DNA from: Flavonifractor sp. An82
GTDB lineage: Bacteria > Bacillota > Clostridia > Oscillospirales > Oscillospiraceae
Assembly (NCBI RefSeq): GCF_002159265.1
Contig: NZ_NFHG01000001.1
Span: 434,001-498,000, forward strand
DNA: 64,000 bases
Direction of reading: 5' to 3'
In this document: piece after piece, positions 1 through 8,220 of the stretch
Layout: every line of letters begins with the position of its first letter
Position numbering within the stretch: position 1 is the first letter of the stretch
Position numbers and translations under genes: made by a program
The notes under the pieces: generated by a model
Told to the model about the DNA's origin: nothing
Databases searched by the model: none
The model's input: only the letters and a program-made list of their open reading frames with translations

Positions 1-458
1 TTGCCGCCGCCCGGCGGCTGCGGCGGCGGGCCGGAGTGCTCCGGCAGCTGGCCGGGGCCATGGAGCAGATGGATCGGGAGATCTCCTTCCGGCTTACCCC
101 CATGCCGGAGCTGATGGAGGAGCTGGCGGCAGCCTATCCGCCGCCGGTGGGGACGCTGTTCGCCAACTGCCGCGGGGGCCTGGAGGATCTGGGTGAGCGG
201 TCCCTGGCGGAGATCTGGCACTCCGCTCTGGCGGACACCGACCTGGACCTGGAGGGCCGTGGGGCCGCCGTGCTGGACGAGCTGGGGGAGGTGCTGGGCC
301 GGTTTGAGGAGTCAAGCCTGCGTGCCGCCCTGGCCCGGGCGGGAGCCCAGCTGACCCGGGAGGCGGAGCTGGCCCGGGAGGAGGCTGAGAACCGGGGCAG
401 GATGTATCAGACGCTGGGGCTGGCCTCCGGCGGGCTGGTGGTGATCCTGCTGCTGTGA
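1..458 (+). CDS. spoIIIAB: Stage III sporulation protein AB (5' end outside window)
   Basis: This is the C-terminal part of SpoIIIAB, a small membrane-anchored protein of the SpoIIIA-SpoIIQ channel through which the mother cell supports the engulfed forespore. The frame is open to the left edge, so the start lies upstream; about 150 residues are visible. An amphipathic, Glu- and Leu-rich helical region ends in a short hydrophobic tail (residues near LGLASGGLVVILLL), as in the family. It is followed after 13 bases by spoIIIAC in the same direction. Identity rests mainly on gene order, because SpoIIIAB is poorly conserved. Confidence 0.85.
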   Translation, partial: AAARRLRRRAGVLRQLAGAMEQMDREISFRLTPMPELMEELAAAYPPPVGTLFANCRGGLEDLGERSLAEIWHSALADTDLDLEGRGAAVLDELGEVLGRFEESSLRAALARAGAQLTREAELAREEAENRGRMYQTLGLASGGLVVILLL

Positions 459-471
459 AGGAGCGAAGAAA

Positions 472-666
472 ATGGATGTGGATCTGATCTTCAAAATCGC
501 CGCCATCGGCATATTGGTATCGGTGCTCAATCAGGTGCTCTCCCGGTCGGGCCGGGACGAGCAGGCCACCATGACCACCCTGGCGGGGCTGGTGGTGGTG
601 CTCATGATGGTGGTCCAGCAGATCAGCAGCCTGTTTGAGCTGGTCAAGGACCTGTTCGGGCTGTAG
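472..666 (+). CDS. spoIIIAC: Stage III sporulation protein AC
   Basis: SpoIIIAC is a 64-residue integral membrane protein of the SpoIIIA channel complex. Two hydrophobic segments are visible (about residues 5-20 and 33-50), separated by a short polar loop with SRSGRDEQ. The length matches the family almost exactly. A GAAGGAGC ribosome site precedes the ATG. The stop lies 2 bases before spoIIIAD, so the two genes are probably translationally coupled. In the known system AC and AD are made under sigma-E in the mother cell; no sigma-E promoter is visible here because the operon start is outside the window. Confidence 0.93.
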   Translation: MDVDLIFKIAAIGILVSVLNQVLSRSGRDEQATMTTLAGLVVVLMMVVQQISSLFELVKDLFGL

Positions 667-668
667 CC

Positions 669-1055
669 ATGGAGACAATGGTGAAGGTGGGGGCGGTGGC
701 GGTCATCGCCGCCCTGTGCGCCGTCATGGTGAAGGGCACCGCCCGGCAGATGTCCCTGGCCCTGTCCCTGGCCGCCGCCGCCGTCATTCTGGGACTGGCC
801 CTGGGGGCCCTGGAGGATGTGGTGGCCATGGCGGAGGATTTACGGGACATGGCAGGGCTGTCCCCGGCGGTGGTGGCCCCCGTCCTCAAGACGGTGGGCA
901 TCGCCATCCTCACCCACATTGCCGCCCAGGTGTGCAAGGACGCGGGGGAGGGGGGCATCGCCGCCGTCACCGAGACGGCGGGCACCGCCCTGTCCCTGTG
1001 CGCCGCCCTGCCCCTGCTGCGGGCGGTGCTGGACACGGTGAGTGCGCTGCTGTGA
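669..1055 (+). CDS. spoIIIAD: Stage III sporulation protein AD
   Basis: SpoIIIAD is a 128-residue polytopic membrane protein related to SpoIIIAC and part of the same channel. Several hydrophobic segments rich in Ala, Val and Leu are visible. A conserved-looking central stretch, VGIAILTHIAAQVCKDAGE, is typical of the family. Length and position between AC and AE support the call. It begins 2 bases after the spoIIIAC stop and is followed by a 27-base gap with an AGAGGAGGGG ribosome site for spoIIIAE. Confidence 0.93.
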   Translation: METMVKVGAVAVIAALCAVMVKGTARQMSLALSLAAAAVILGLALGALEDVVAMAEDLRDMAGLSPAVVAPVLKTVGIAILTHIAAQVCKDAGEGGIAAVTETAGTALSLCAALPLLRAVLDTVSALL

Positions 1056-1082
1056 GTTTGTACCAAAGAGGAGGGGAGGACC

Positions 1083-2174
1083 ATGATACGGCATCTGGCG
1101 GCTTTTCTGGTGCTGCTGGTGGTGCTGATGGGGACGGCTTCCGCCAGCCAGGGGGTGGTGGAGGCCCAGGGGGAGGCCCTGGGCCTGGACGAGCTGGAGG
1201 AGGCGGGAGAGGAATGGGTGCCCGACGTGGATCTCACGGCCGGGCTGGATGTGGACGAGAGCATCAGTCAGATCCTGGACACCGGCAGCGCCGAGCTGGG
1301 GGGCGTGATCCGCAAGGCCCTGCGCAGCGGCGCCCTGCTGGTGGCGGTGGTGCTGCTGTGCTCCCTGGCCGAGGGCATGGGCGCGGGAAAGGGGCCGGTG
1401 GACGCGGCTGCCCTGGTAGGCGCTCTGGCGGTGACAGCGGTGGCGGCAGCCGACGCCAATTCCCTCATCGGCATGGGGCGGCAGGCCATCGAGCATATGG
1501 AGTCCTTCTCCAAGCTGCTGCTGCCCGCGGTGACGGCGGCGGCCTCCGCCGCCGGGAATCCCGGCGGGGCGGTGGCCCGGCAGCTGGCCACCATGCTCTT
1601 CTCCGACCTGCTCATCACCCTCATCAACCGGGTGCTCCTCCCCCTGGTGTACACCTACATCGCCGCCTGTGTGGCCTGGGCGGCGGTGGGCAACGAGGGA
1701 CTCAAGCGAATGGCCGCCACCCTGAAGTGGGCGGTGACCACGGTGCTTACCGGGGTGCTCATCCTCTTTGTGACCTACCTGACCATCAGCGGGGTCATCG
1801 CCGGCACCACCGACGCCCTCACCGTCAAGGCCGCTAAATTCACCATGTCCAGCATGGTGCCGGTGGTGGGGGGCATCCTGTCCGACGCGGCGGAAACCGT
1901 GCTGGCCGGGGCGGGGGTGCTGAAAAATACGGTGGGGGTGTTTGGTATGCTGGTGGTGATCGGCATCTGTCTGATCCCCTTTTTCCAGCTGGGGTTCCAC
2001 TATCTGACCTACAAGGTGGCCTCCGCCCTCAGCGCCGCCCTGTCGGGCAGCCGGGTGGCCGCCCTCATCGACCAGATCGGCGGGGCCTTCGGCCTGGTGC
2101 TGGGCATGACGGGCTCCTGCGCCCTGCTGCTGCTCATTTCCATGATTACCGCCGTGTCGGTGACGGGGGGGTGA
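1083..2174 (+). CDS. spoIIIAE: Stage III sporulation protein AE
   Basis: SpoIIIAE is the large multi-spanning protein of the SpoIIIA channel. The 363-residue product has an N-terminal signal-like segment (residues 3-20), an acidic extracytoplasmic stretch (residues 25-75) and then about seven hydrophobic segments to the C terminus. The family stretch NRVLLPLVYTYIA is present near residue 180. A strong GAGGGGAGG site precedes the ATG. It sits 4 bases before spoIIIAF. Length agrees with family members (about 370-400 residues). Confidence 0.93.
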   Translation: MIRHLAAFLVLLVVLMGTASASQGVVEAQGEALGLDELEEAGEEWVPDVDLTAGLDVDESISQILDTGSAELGGVIRKALRSGALLVAVVLLCSLAEGMGAGKGPVDAAALVGALAVTAVAAADANSLIGMGRQAIEHMESFSKLLLPAVTAAASAAGNPGGAVARQLATMLFSDLLITLINRVLLPLVYTYIAACVAWAAVGNEGLKRMAATLKWAVTTVLTGVLILFVTYLTISGVIAGTTDALTVKAAKFTMSSMVPVVGGILSDAAETVLAGAGVLKNTVGVFGMLVVIGICLIPFFQLGFHYLTYKVASALSAALSGSRVAALIDQIGGAFGLVLGMTGSCALLLLISMITAVSVTGG

Positions 2175-2178
2175 GGAT

Positions 2179-2670
2179 ATGGTGGAGCTGTTGGGCAGCT
2201 GGCTGATGGGGGTGACCTGCGCGGCCATGATTCTGGCCCTGGCAGAAGGCCTGTCCCCGGCTGGGGGACCCAAGCGGGCGGCCCGGCTGGCGGGGGGATT
2301 GCTCCTGCTGCTGGCGGTGGTCAAGCCCCTGCTCAGTCTGGACGGGTCCGCCCTGACCCAGGCCATGACGGAATACCGCCTGGATGCGGAGTACTCCGCC
2401 CAGGCGCTGGAGGGAGAGAACAAAACCCTGATGAAGGACATCATAGAAGCCCAGACCGCCGCATATATTCAGGACAAGGCGGCGGCGCTGGGCATCACAT
2501 GCACGGTACAGGTGGAGGCTGACCAGGCGGCGGAATACCCCGTTCCCAAGGTGGTCACCATCACCGGGGCGCTGAGCCGGGAGGAGCGGCAGGCTCTGAC
2601 CAGACAGATCGAGACCGATTTTGCCATTCCGGCGGACCGGCAGTATTACGAAAGCGGGGGAGAACCATGA
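2179..2670 (+). CDS. spoIIIAF: Stage III sporulation protein AF
   Basis: SpoIIIAF is a membrane-anchored component of the channel, with two N-terminal hydrophobic segments (about residues 6-25 and 35-52) followed by a soluble domain of about 105 residues. That domain contains the ring-building-like pattern AAALGITCTVQVEAD. At 163 residues it is slightly short of the family average. Its last codons overlap the start of spoIIIAG by 4 bases (ATGA), which implies coupled translation. Confidence 0.9.
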   Translation: MVELLGSWLMGVTCAAMILALAEGLSPAGGPKRAARLAGGLLLLLAVVKPLLSLDGSALTQAMTEYRLDAEYSAQALEGENKTLMKDIIEAQTAAYIQDKAAALGITCTVQVEADQAAEYPVPKVVTITGALSREERQALTRQIETDFAIPADRQYYESGGEP

Positions 2671-3212
2671 AGGGGCGGGAACCGGAGGCCGGCAAGGCCC
2701 TGACCGTGTGGAAGGAGCGGCTGGGAAAGCTGTTCCAGCGATATAAATACGCGCTGCTGGTGGCGGCGGCGGGGGTAGTGCTCATGGCCCTGCCCGCCCT
2801 GGGCGGGGGAGAGACCCGGGAGGAGTCCCACCGGCAGAGCGTCCAGGAGGTGGAGTTTGGAACGGAGGAGCTGGAGGGGCGTCTGGAGGAGGCCCTGTCT
2901 CAGATGGACGGCGTGGGTCAGGCCCGGGTGGTGCTCACCCTGCGGGGCGGTCCCACCCAGGTCCTGGCCCAGGATACCCAGCATGAGGTGCGGGAGGATC
3001 AGAACCAGTCCTCCCAGACCACGGTGGTGATCTCCCGGGGGTCGGGAACGGAGGAGCCGGTAGTCCTCCAACAGCTTTCGCCCCAATATCAGGGGGCCCT
3101 TGTGGTATGCTCCGGCGGGGACGATCCCGGGGTGCGGCTGCGGGTGGTGGAGGCGGTGGCCGCCCTCACCGGCCTTGGGGCCGACAAGATCTCAGTATCA
3201 AAAGGAAAGTGA
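2667..3212 (+). CDS. spoIIIAG: Stage III sporulation protein AG
   Basis: SpoIIIAG forms the large ring of the SpoIIIA-SpoIIQ complex in the intermembrane space. The 181-residue protein has a cytoplasmic N terminus, one membrane segment (about residues 28-47) and an extracytoplasmic domain. The family signature is seen near residues 65-90 (LEGRLEEALSQMDGVGQARV) and the C-terminal motif GADKISVSKGK closes the ring-building fold. It overlaps spoIIIAF by 4 bases and lies 12 bases before spoIIIAH. Confidence 0.93.
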   Translation: MKGREPEAGKALTVWKERLGKLFQRYKYALLVAAAGVVLMALPALGGGETREESHRQSVQEVEFGTEELEGRLEEALSQMDGVGQARVVLTLRGGPTQVLAQDTQHEVREDQNQSSQTTVVISRGSGTEEPVVLQQLSPQYQGALVVCSGGDDPGVRLRVVEAVAALTGLGADKISVSKGK

Positions 3213-3224
3213 GGCAGTAACAGT

Positions 3225-3809
3225 ATGAACGTATGGAAACGCAACGCGGTGGTGGCCGCAGTGGTGCTCTTCGTGTGCGGCGCGGTGTATCTCAACTGGT
3301 CCTATCAGAAGGGTCAGACGGAGGCGGCGGGCAAGACCCTGGGGGAGGCGGAGCTGGTGTCCATGCAGACGGCCGACCCGCTGCTCTCGGCCAGCCCCGA
3401 CCCGTCGGCCTCTCCGGCGGCGTCGGCCGCCCCCAGCGACGCCGCCAAGGGCAGCGGCTATTTTGATTCCGCCCGGCTCAACCGGCAGGAGGCCAGAGAC
3501 AGCGCCCTGTCCATCCTCCAGGAGGCGGTGGCCGATGAGAACGCCAGCGAGACCATGAAGGAGGAGAGCAGCGCGGCCATCCAGACCCTGGCCAACTACA
3601 CCGTGTCCGAGGCCCAGATCGAGAACCTGGTCACCGCCAAGGGCTACGCCGACTGCGTGGCCTTCATCAGCGACGACAGCGCCAGTGTGGTGGTGTCCGC
3701 CACCGAGGAGGGGCTCACCGATGCCGACGTGGCCCGCATCACCGAGATCGTCACCGACGAGACCGGCCTGGAGGCCAGCAGCATCAAGATCATTGAGGCT
3801 CAGCCCTGA
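3225..3809 (+). CDS. spoIIIAH: Stage III sporulation protein AH
   Basis: SpoIIIAH is the mother-cell partner of SpoIIQ and completes the channel between the two sporangial membranes. The 194-residue protein has one membrane segment (residues 8-25), a low-complexity Ser/Ala/Pro linker (about residues 50-75) and a C-terminal YscJ-like domain of about 110 residues with FDSARLNRQEARDSAL near its start. It is the last gene of the operon; an independent promoter for the next gene follows directly. Confidence 0.93.
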   Translation: MNVWKRNAVVAAVVLFVCGAVYLNWSYQKGQTEAAGKTLGEAELVSMQTADPLLSASPDPSASPAASAAPSDAAKGSGYFDSARLNRQEARDSALSILQEAVADENASETMKEESSAAIQTLANYTVSEAQIENLVTAKGYADCVAFISDDSASVVVSATEEGLTDADVARITEIVTDETGLEASSIKIIEAQP

Positions 3810-3834
3810 GCCGGTCCGTCCGCCCAAAAATCAG

Positions 3835-3862
3835 TTGTAATTTTTCGGATTTGTGGTAAAAT
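3835..3862 (+). promoter_or_regulatory. Predicted sigma-A promoter for the Asp23 gene
   Basis: TTGTAA and TAAAAT are separated by 16 bases, 34 bases upstream of the Asp23 start codon. The AT-rich patch stands out from the GC-rich surroundings. This would separate a vegetative gene from the sporulation operon upstream. Confidence 0.6.
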
Positions 3863-3895
3863 GGGTCCATAGTACACAAAAGGAGCGTGACCGGA

Positions 3896-4276
3896 ATGGG
3901 CGACGGAAAGGAATATATCTCCCGGCCTGATGAGCTGGGCAACATCCACATCTCCGAGGATGTCCTGGCTGTCATCGCGGCGGCGGCCGCCACTGAGATC
4001 GAGGGCGTGGGCGGTCTGTCCACCAACCTGAGCAGCGACATCGCGGAGCTGCTGGGCGGGAAGAAGAACCTGTCCAAGGGCATCCGCATTACCATGGTGG
4101 AGGAGAGCGTCCGGGTGGACGTATCCCTGCTCATCAAATACGGCTACACCATCGTGGACGTGGCCAAAGAGGTACAGAACGCGGTGTACAACGCCATCGA
4201 GAACACCAGCGGCCTGTCTGTGGAGCACGTCAATGTCCACGTGGCCGGTATCGTGTTCGATAAGGACCACAAGTAA
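3896..4276 (+). CDS. Asp23/Gls24 family envelope stress protein
   Basis: This is a DUF322/Asp23-family protein, a membrane-associated or cytoplasmic alkaline-shock-type protein of unknown biochemical role in Firmicutes. The family core is clear: an N-terminal VIAAAAATEIEGVGGLS motif, a central VDVSLLIKYGY strand and a C-terminal VEHVNVHVAGIVFD. I place the start at the ATG at 3896, with GGAG nine bases upstream, rather than the GTG at 3887, which sits too close to that site. A strong terminator follows at once, so it is probably monocistronic. Confidence 0.9.
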   Translation: MGDGKEYISRPDELGNIHISEDVLAVIAAAAATEIEGVGGLSTNLSSDIAELLGGKKNLSKGIRITMVEESVRVDVSLLIKYGYTIVDVAKEVQNAVYNAIENTSGLSVEHVNVHVAGIVFDKDHK

Positions 4277-4285
4277 ACAGCCGAA

Positions 4286-4316
4286 GGCCCGGGGCATCCC
4301 TGCCCCGGGCCTTTTG
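4286..4316 (+). terminator. Intrinsic terminator after the Asp23 gene
   Basis: An 11-base-pair perfect stem (GGCCCGGGGCA with its complement) encloses a four-base loop and is followed by TTTT. Confidence 0.88.
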
Positions 4317-4463
4317 TGCGTTTTGGCCGGTATGCTCCGGGAAAAGAGGCTGGAATCTGGAGTCTAATTTTGAATTAGCCCTTTTCTTTTTGTATATATT
4401 TGATGTATAATCATAGTAACTGTGAATATCACCGGCCCAGGACGCCGGAATGGAGGAACCGTC

Positions 4464-4952
4464 ATGACCAGAACTGCCGCCCGAGAGATCGCCGTTCATC
4501 TCACCTTCGAGCTGGGCTTTACCGGACAGACCGCCCGGGAGCTGCTGGAGGAGGCCCTGAATCGCAAGACCTTTGCCCTCATCGGGGAGGAGGAGCCCCT
4601 TTACGCCGAGTTCCCCAACGAGGCCCAGCGCACCTATATCACCCGCCTGGTGGAGGGGGTATACGACCACGCCCCCGAGCTGGATGAGTATATCTCCAAG
4701 TATGCCATCGGCTGGAAGTTCTCCCGGCTCAACCGGGTGGCGGTGGCCATCATGCGTGTGGCCATGTATGAGATCCTGTATATGCAGGATATTCCCAACG
4801 CTGCCGCCATCAACGAGGCCCTGGAGCTGGTGAAGCACTACGAGGAGCCCGAGGTGGTCTCCTTTGTCAACGGCATTCTGGGCTCCTTTGTCCGGGGAGA
4901 GCACATCCCCGATCCCGTGGGCCTGAAGGAGCAGCCGGAGGCCGGGGAGTGA
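4464..4952 (+). CDS. nusB: Transcription antitermination factor NusB
   Basis: NusB binds boxA RNA with S10 and supports antitermination of rRNA operons. The 162-residue, all-helical protein has the family features: an N-terminal AREIAVHLTFELGF helix, the central YTT-like ISKYAIGWKFSRLNRVAVAI and the C-terminal AINEALELVKHY and FVNGILGS blocks. The ATG at 4464 follows GGAGG with a 7-base spacer, so I prefer it to the upstream in-frame start. The stop overlaps the next start (TGATG), which suggests coupled translation with the TsaD-like gene. Confidence 0.93.
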   Translation: MTRTAAREIAVHLTFELGFTGQTARELLEEALNRKTFALIGEEEPLYAEFPNEAQRTYITRLVEGVYDHAPELDEYISKYAIGWKFSRLNRVAVAIMRVAMYEILYMQDIPNAAAINEALELVKHYEEPEVVSFVNGILGSFVRGEHIPDPVGLKEQPEAGE

Positions 4953-5884
4953 TGCGCACTCTGGGCATTGACACCAGCAACTACACCACCTCCGCCGCCG
5001 TCTTTGACGGGGAGGGGGGCGAGAACGTCGGCCGCCTGCTGGAGGTGCGCCCCGGCGAGCTGGGCCTGCGGCAGAGCGACGCCCTGTTCCAGCACGTCAA
5101 GGCCCTGCCTGACCGCTTTGCCCAGCTGAAGGAGGGTGGGTGGCTCACCGGCATCGCCGCCGTGGGGGCTTCCACCTGGCCCCGGGCGGTGGAGGGCTCC
5201 TATATGCCCTGCTTCCTGGCGGGGGAGAGCCAGGGCCGCACCCTGGCCGCTGCCCTGGGCGTGCCTTTTTTTGCCTGCTCCCATCAGCAGGGCCACATTG
5301 CCGCCGCCGCCTGGTCGGCGGGGCGGCTGGACCTGCTGGACAGGCCCATGCTGGCCTGGCACCTGTCCGGCGGCACCACCGAGCTGCTTCATGTGGAGCC
5401 GGAGGGGGTCAATGTCAAGGCCACCCTGCTGGGGGGCACCAGCGACATCTCCGCCGGACAGCTCATTGACCGCACCGGCGTGCTGCTGGGGCTGCCTTTC
5501 CCGGCGGGCAAGGCGGTGGACCAGCTGGCCCGGGAGGGTCAGGATCAGAAATTTACCGTAAAGCTGAACGGCTTTACGTTTTCGCTCTCCGGAATGGAGA
5601 ACAAGGTAAAGACTATGGCGGAGCAGGGAAAGGAGCCGGCGGACATCGCCCGCTTTGCCCTGCTGACGGTGGCCGACGTGGTGCGCCGCACCACCCTGGC
5701 CGCCCTGGAGCGCTATCCCGGCCTGCCGGTGCTGTGCTCCGGCGGCGTGGCCTCCAACTCCCTGCTGCGGCAGGTGATGGAGCCCCTGGGGGCGGTGTTT
5801 GCCCAGCCCCGGTTCTCCACCGACAACGCCATGGGTACCGCCATCCTCACCTGGCGGGCTGTAAAGGCGGGTGAACTTACATGA
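4952..5884 (+). CDS. TsaD/Kae1-like ASKHA-fold protein (peptidase M22-like)
   Basis: This 310-residue protein belongs to the TsaD/Kae1/Gcp superfamily, whose main members make t6A in tRNA. The metal-binding pair appears as HQQGH near residue 110, and the nucleotide-binding elements as GIDTSNYTT at the N terminus, LSGGTTEL near residue 145 and CSGGVASN near residue 265. It is shorter than bona fide TsaD (about 335 residues) and sits in a nusB-xseA cluster, so I read it as the clostridial paralogue rather than the essential tsaD. The first gene base overlaps the nusB stop and the last bases overlap the xseA start (ATGA). Confidence 0.75.
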   Translation: MRTLGIDTSNYTTSAAVFDGEGGENVGRLLEVRPGELGLRQSDALFQHVKALPDRFAQLKEGGWLTGIAAVGASTWPRAVEGSYMPCFLAGESQGRTLAAALGVPFFACSHQQGHIAAAAWSAGRLDLLDRPMLAWHLSGGTTELLHVEPEGVNVKATLLGGTSDISAGQLIDRTGVLLGLPFPAGKAVDQLAREGQDQKFTVKLNGFTFSLSGMENKVKTMAEQGKEPADIARFALLTVADVVRRTTLAALERYPGLPVLCSGGVASNSLLRQVMEPLGAVFAQPRFSTDNAMGTAILTWRAVKAGELT

Positions 5885-7068
5885 GCGCCATTTACACGGT
5901 TTCCCAGGTCAACCAGTATATCAAAGCCCTGCTGGACCGGGACCGGGAACTGGCCGCCCTGTATGTCCGGGGTGAGATCTCCAACTACAAGGCCTATCCC
6001 TCGGGCCACCACTATTTTTCCCTGAAGGACGGGGAGGGGGCCATTCGCTGCGTCATGTTCAAGCGGGAGGCCATGTCCCTCCGGTTCCGGCCGGAGAACG
6101 GCATGAAGGTCATCGCCTTCGGCCGGGTGGCGGTGTTCCCCCGGGACGGACAGTACCAGCTGTACTGCTCCGCCCTCACTCCGGAGGGGGTGGGGGATCT
6201 CCATCTGGCCTTTGAGCAGCTGAAACAGAAGCTGTATGCCGAAGGGCTGTTCGACCCGGCCCACAAGAAGCCCATCCCCAGATTTCCCAAACGGATCGCC
6301 CTCATCACCTCCTCCGCCGGCGCGGCGGTGCGGGATATGCTGCGCATCCTGGGGGCCCGGTGGCCCATGGCGGAGGTTTTTGTGCTGCCGGTGCGGGTCC
6401 AGGGCGTGGAAGCCCCCGGCGAGATTTGCGCCGCCATTGCCTGGGCCAACCAGCATCAGGTGGCCGACCTCATCATCACCGGCCGGGGCGGCGGGTCCAT
6501 GGAGGATCTGTGGGCCTTCAACGACGAAAACGTGGCCCGTACCATCTATCACTCGGCCATTCCGGTGATCTCGGCGGTGGGCCATGAGCCTGATGTGACC
6601 ATATCCGACTTTGTGGCCGACCTGCGGGCGGCCACCCCCTCCAACGCCGCCGAGCTGGCGGTGCCCGATCAGAACGAGGTGGCGGTGTGGCTGCGGCAGA
6701 TGGAGGGGCGGCTGGCCCAGGCCATGGGCCGCAGGCTGGAGTCTGCCCGGCGGGATCTGGACCGGGCGGCCCGGTGCCGGGCCCTCCAGGACCCCATGAC
6801 CTATGTGGACGACAAACGGATGGTGCTGGACTACCAGCGGGAGAAGCTGGCGGCAGGACTCAGCCAGGCCCTGAACCGGGAGCGGCAGCGCTTCGGCTCA
6901 CTGGCCTCCAAGCTGGACGCCCTCAGCCCCCTGAAGGTGTTGGGCCGGGGCTATGCCATCCCCCGGAGGGAGGACGGCTCCGTGGTCCGTTCCACCGGCG
7001 ACGTGGCCCCCGGCGACAGGGTGAAGCTGCGGGTGGCCGATGGGGAGATAAACTGTCAAGTAGTTTAG
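5881..7068 (+). CDS. xseA: Exodeoxyribonuclease VII large subunit
   Basis: XseA is the catalytic subunit of exonuclease VII, which degrades single-stranded DNA to oligonucleotides. The 395-residue protein has an N-terminal OB fold (residues 5-100, with YVRGEISNYKAYPSGHHYF) and a catalytic region with the markers ITSSAGAAVRDM, ITGRGGGSMEDLWAFND and SAVGHEPDVTISDFVAD. A long helical region and a C-terminal GYAIPRREDG segment complete the usual architecture. It overlaps the preceding gene by 4 bases and lies 30 bases before xseB, the expected partner. Confidence 0.96.
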   Translation: MSAIYTVSQVNQYIKALLDRDRELAALYVRGEISNYKAYPSGHHYFSLKDGEGAIRCVMFKREAMSLRFRPENGMKVIAFGRVAVFPRDGQYQLYCSALTPEGVGDLHLAFEQLKQKLYAEGLFDPAHKKPIPRFPKRIALITSSAGAAVRDMLRILGARWPMAEVFVLPVRVQGVEAPGEICAAIAWANQHQVADLIITGRGGGSMEDLWAFNDENVARTIYHSAIPVISAVGHEPDVTISDFVADLRAATPSNAAELAVPDQNEVAVWLRQMEGRLAQAMGRRLESARRDLDRAARCRALQDPMTYVDDKRMVLDYQREKLAAGLSQALNRERQRFGSLASKLDALSPLKVLGRGYAIPRREDGSVVRSTGDVAPGDRVKLRVADGEINCQVV

Positions 7069-7098
7069 CTTAACTGCTTTTGGAAAGGAATTCTGAGC

Positions 7099-7335
7099 AT
7101 GGCGGAAGAAAAACGGACGTTTGAGCAGGCCATGGGCCGGCTGGAGGAGATCGTGAAGCGGCTGGAGCAGGGGGACGCCCCTCTGGAGGAGGCCCTGACC
7201 CTCTTTGAGGAGGGGACCCGGCTGCTGGGGGGCTGCTCGGCTCAGCTGGACAGCGCCGAACAGAAGGTGCGCAAGCTGCTGGCGGGGCCGGAGGGCCAGC
7301 CGGTGGAGCAGCCGTTTGAGGAGGGACAGGTATGA
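7099..7335 (+). CDS. xseB: Exodeoxyribonuclease VII small subunit
   Basis: XseB is the small helical subunit that binds XseA to form exonuclease VII. The 78-residue product has the family signature FEQAMGRLEEIVKRLEQGD and a Leu-rich helix pair, with an acidic tail. The ATG follows GGAAAGGAA. It overlaps the downstream prenyl synthase gene by 4 bases (ATGA), the same xseA-xseB-ispA order seen in many Firmicutes. Confidence 0.95.
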   Translation: MAEEKRTFEQAMGRLEEIVKRLEQGDAPLEEALTLFEEGTRLLGGCSAQLDSAEQKVRKLLAGPEGQPVEQPFEEGQV

Positions 7336-8213
7336 GCGAGCAGGAGCGGCTGGACAGCCACAGAGCCATGGCGGAGGCCTGGATCAAGACCTGTTTTCAG
7401 GACCGGGCGCCCCGGGGCGACCTGTATGACGCCATGAACTACAGCCTGCTGGCCGGGGGCAAGCGCATCCGGCCGGTGCTGATGCTGGAGACCTGCCGCC
7501 TGTGCGGCGGGGAGCCGGAACAGATTCTGCCCTTTGCCGGAGCCATTGAGATGATCCATACTTACTCCCTGATCCACGACGATCTGCCCTGCATGGACGA
7601 CGACGACCTGCGCCGGGGCCGGCCCACCAACCACAAGGTATACGGAGAGGCCACAGCCGTGCTGGCGGGAGACGCCCTGCTGACGGCGGCCTTTGAGTGG
7701 ATGCTGGACCCGTCGGTGACCCTGCCTCCCCAGCGGGTGCTGGAGGCGGCGGGGGTGCTGGCCCGGGCGGCGGGCGCCCAGGGCATGGTGGGCGGCCAGG
7801 TGCTGGACATGGCGGGGGAGGGCCACGCCATGGGCCTCACCGAGGTGGAGGAGCTGCAGCGGCTCAAGACCGGCGCCCTCATCCGGGCCGCCGCCGAGAT
7901 GGGCTGCGTGCTGGCCGGCGGCAGCGACGAGCAGCGGAAGGCCGTGTGCCGCTATGCCGAGCGCCTGGGCCTTGCCTTCCAGATCCAGGATGACATTCTG
8001 GACGTGGTGGGAGATGAGGCCACTCTGGGCAAGCCGGTGGGCTCCGACGCCAAGAGCGAGAAAAACACCTTTGTCACCCTGAAGGGGCTGGAGGAGTGCC
8101 ACCGCCTGGTGGATCGGCTTACCGATGAGGCGGTGGAGGCCCTGTCCCTGTTCGGAGAGGAGAGCGAGAGCCTGTGCTGGCTGGCCCGCTCTCTGGCAAG
8201 CCGGGATAAGTGA
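7332..8213 (+). CDS. ispA: Polyprenyl synthetase (farnesyl diphosphate synthase type)
   Basis: The enzyme condenses isopentenyl diphosphate with allylic diphosphates, most likely to farnesyl diphosphate, feeding undecaprenyl phosphate and quinone side-chain synthesis. The 293-residue product has the GGKRIRPVL substrate motif, the first Asp-rich motif DDLPCMDDDD near residue 84 with the FPP-type two-residue insert, and the second Asp-rich motif FQIQDDILDV near residue 217. Together with dxs downstream it points to MEP-pathway isoprenoid synthesis. Confidence 0.93.
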   Translation: MSEQERLDSHRAMAEAWIKTCFQDRAPRGDLYDAMNYSLLAGGKRIRPVLMLETCRLCGGEPEQILPFAGAIEMIHTYSLIHDDLPCMDDDDLRRGRPTNHKVYGEATAVLAGDALLTAAFEWMLDPSVTLPPQRVLEAAGVLARAAGAQGMVGGQVLDMAGEGHAMGLTEVEELQRLKTGALIRAAAEMGCVLAGGSDEQRKAVCRYAERLGLAFQIQDDILDVVGDEATLGKPVGSDAKSEKNTFVTLKGLEECHRLVDRLTDEAVEALSLFGEESESLCWLARSLASRDK

Positions 8214-8220
8214 GGAATTT

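Noticed and set aside
635..1837. Long Gly/Arg-rich frame across the spoIIIA genes
   Set aside because: It is an out-of-phase shadow of GC-rich codons over spoIIIAC to spoIIIAE and has no ribosome site or family match.
4952..5884. Assignment as the essential tsaD
   Set aside because: It is shorter and more divergent than TsaD, and the nusB-xseA context is that of the clostridial paralogue; kept as TsaD-like.
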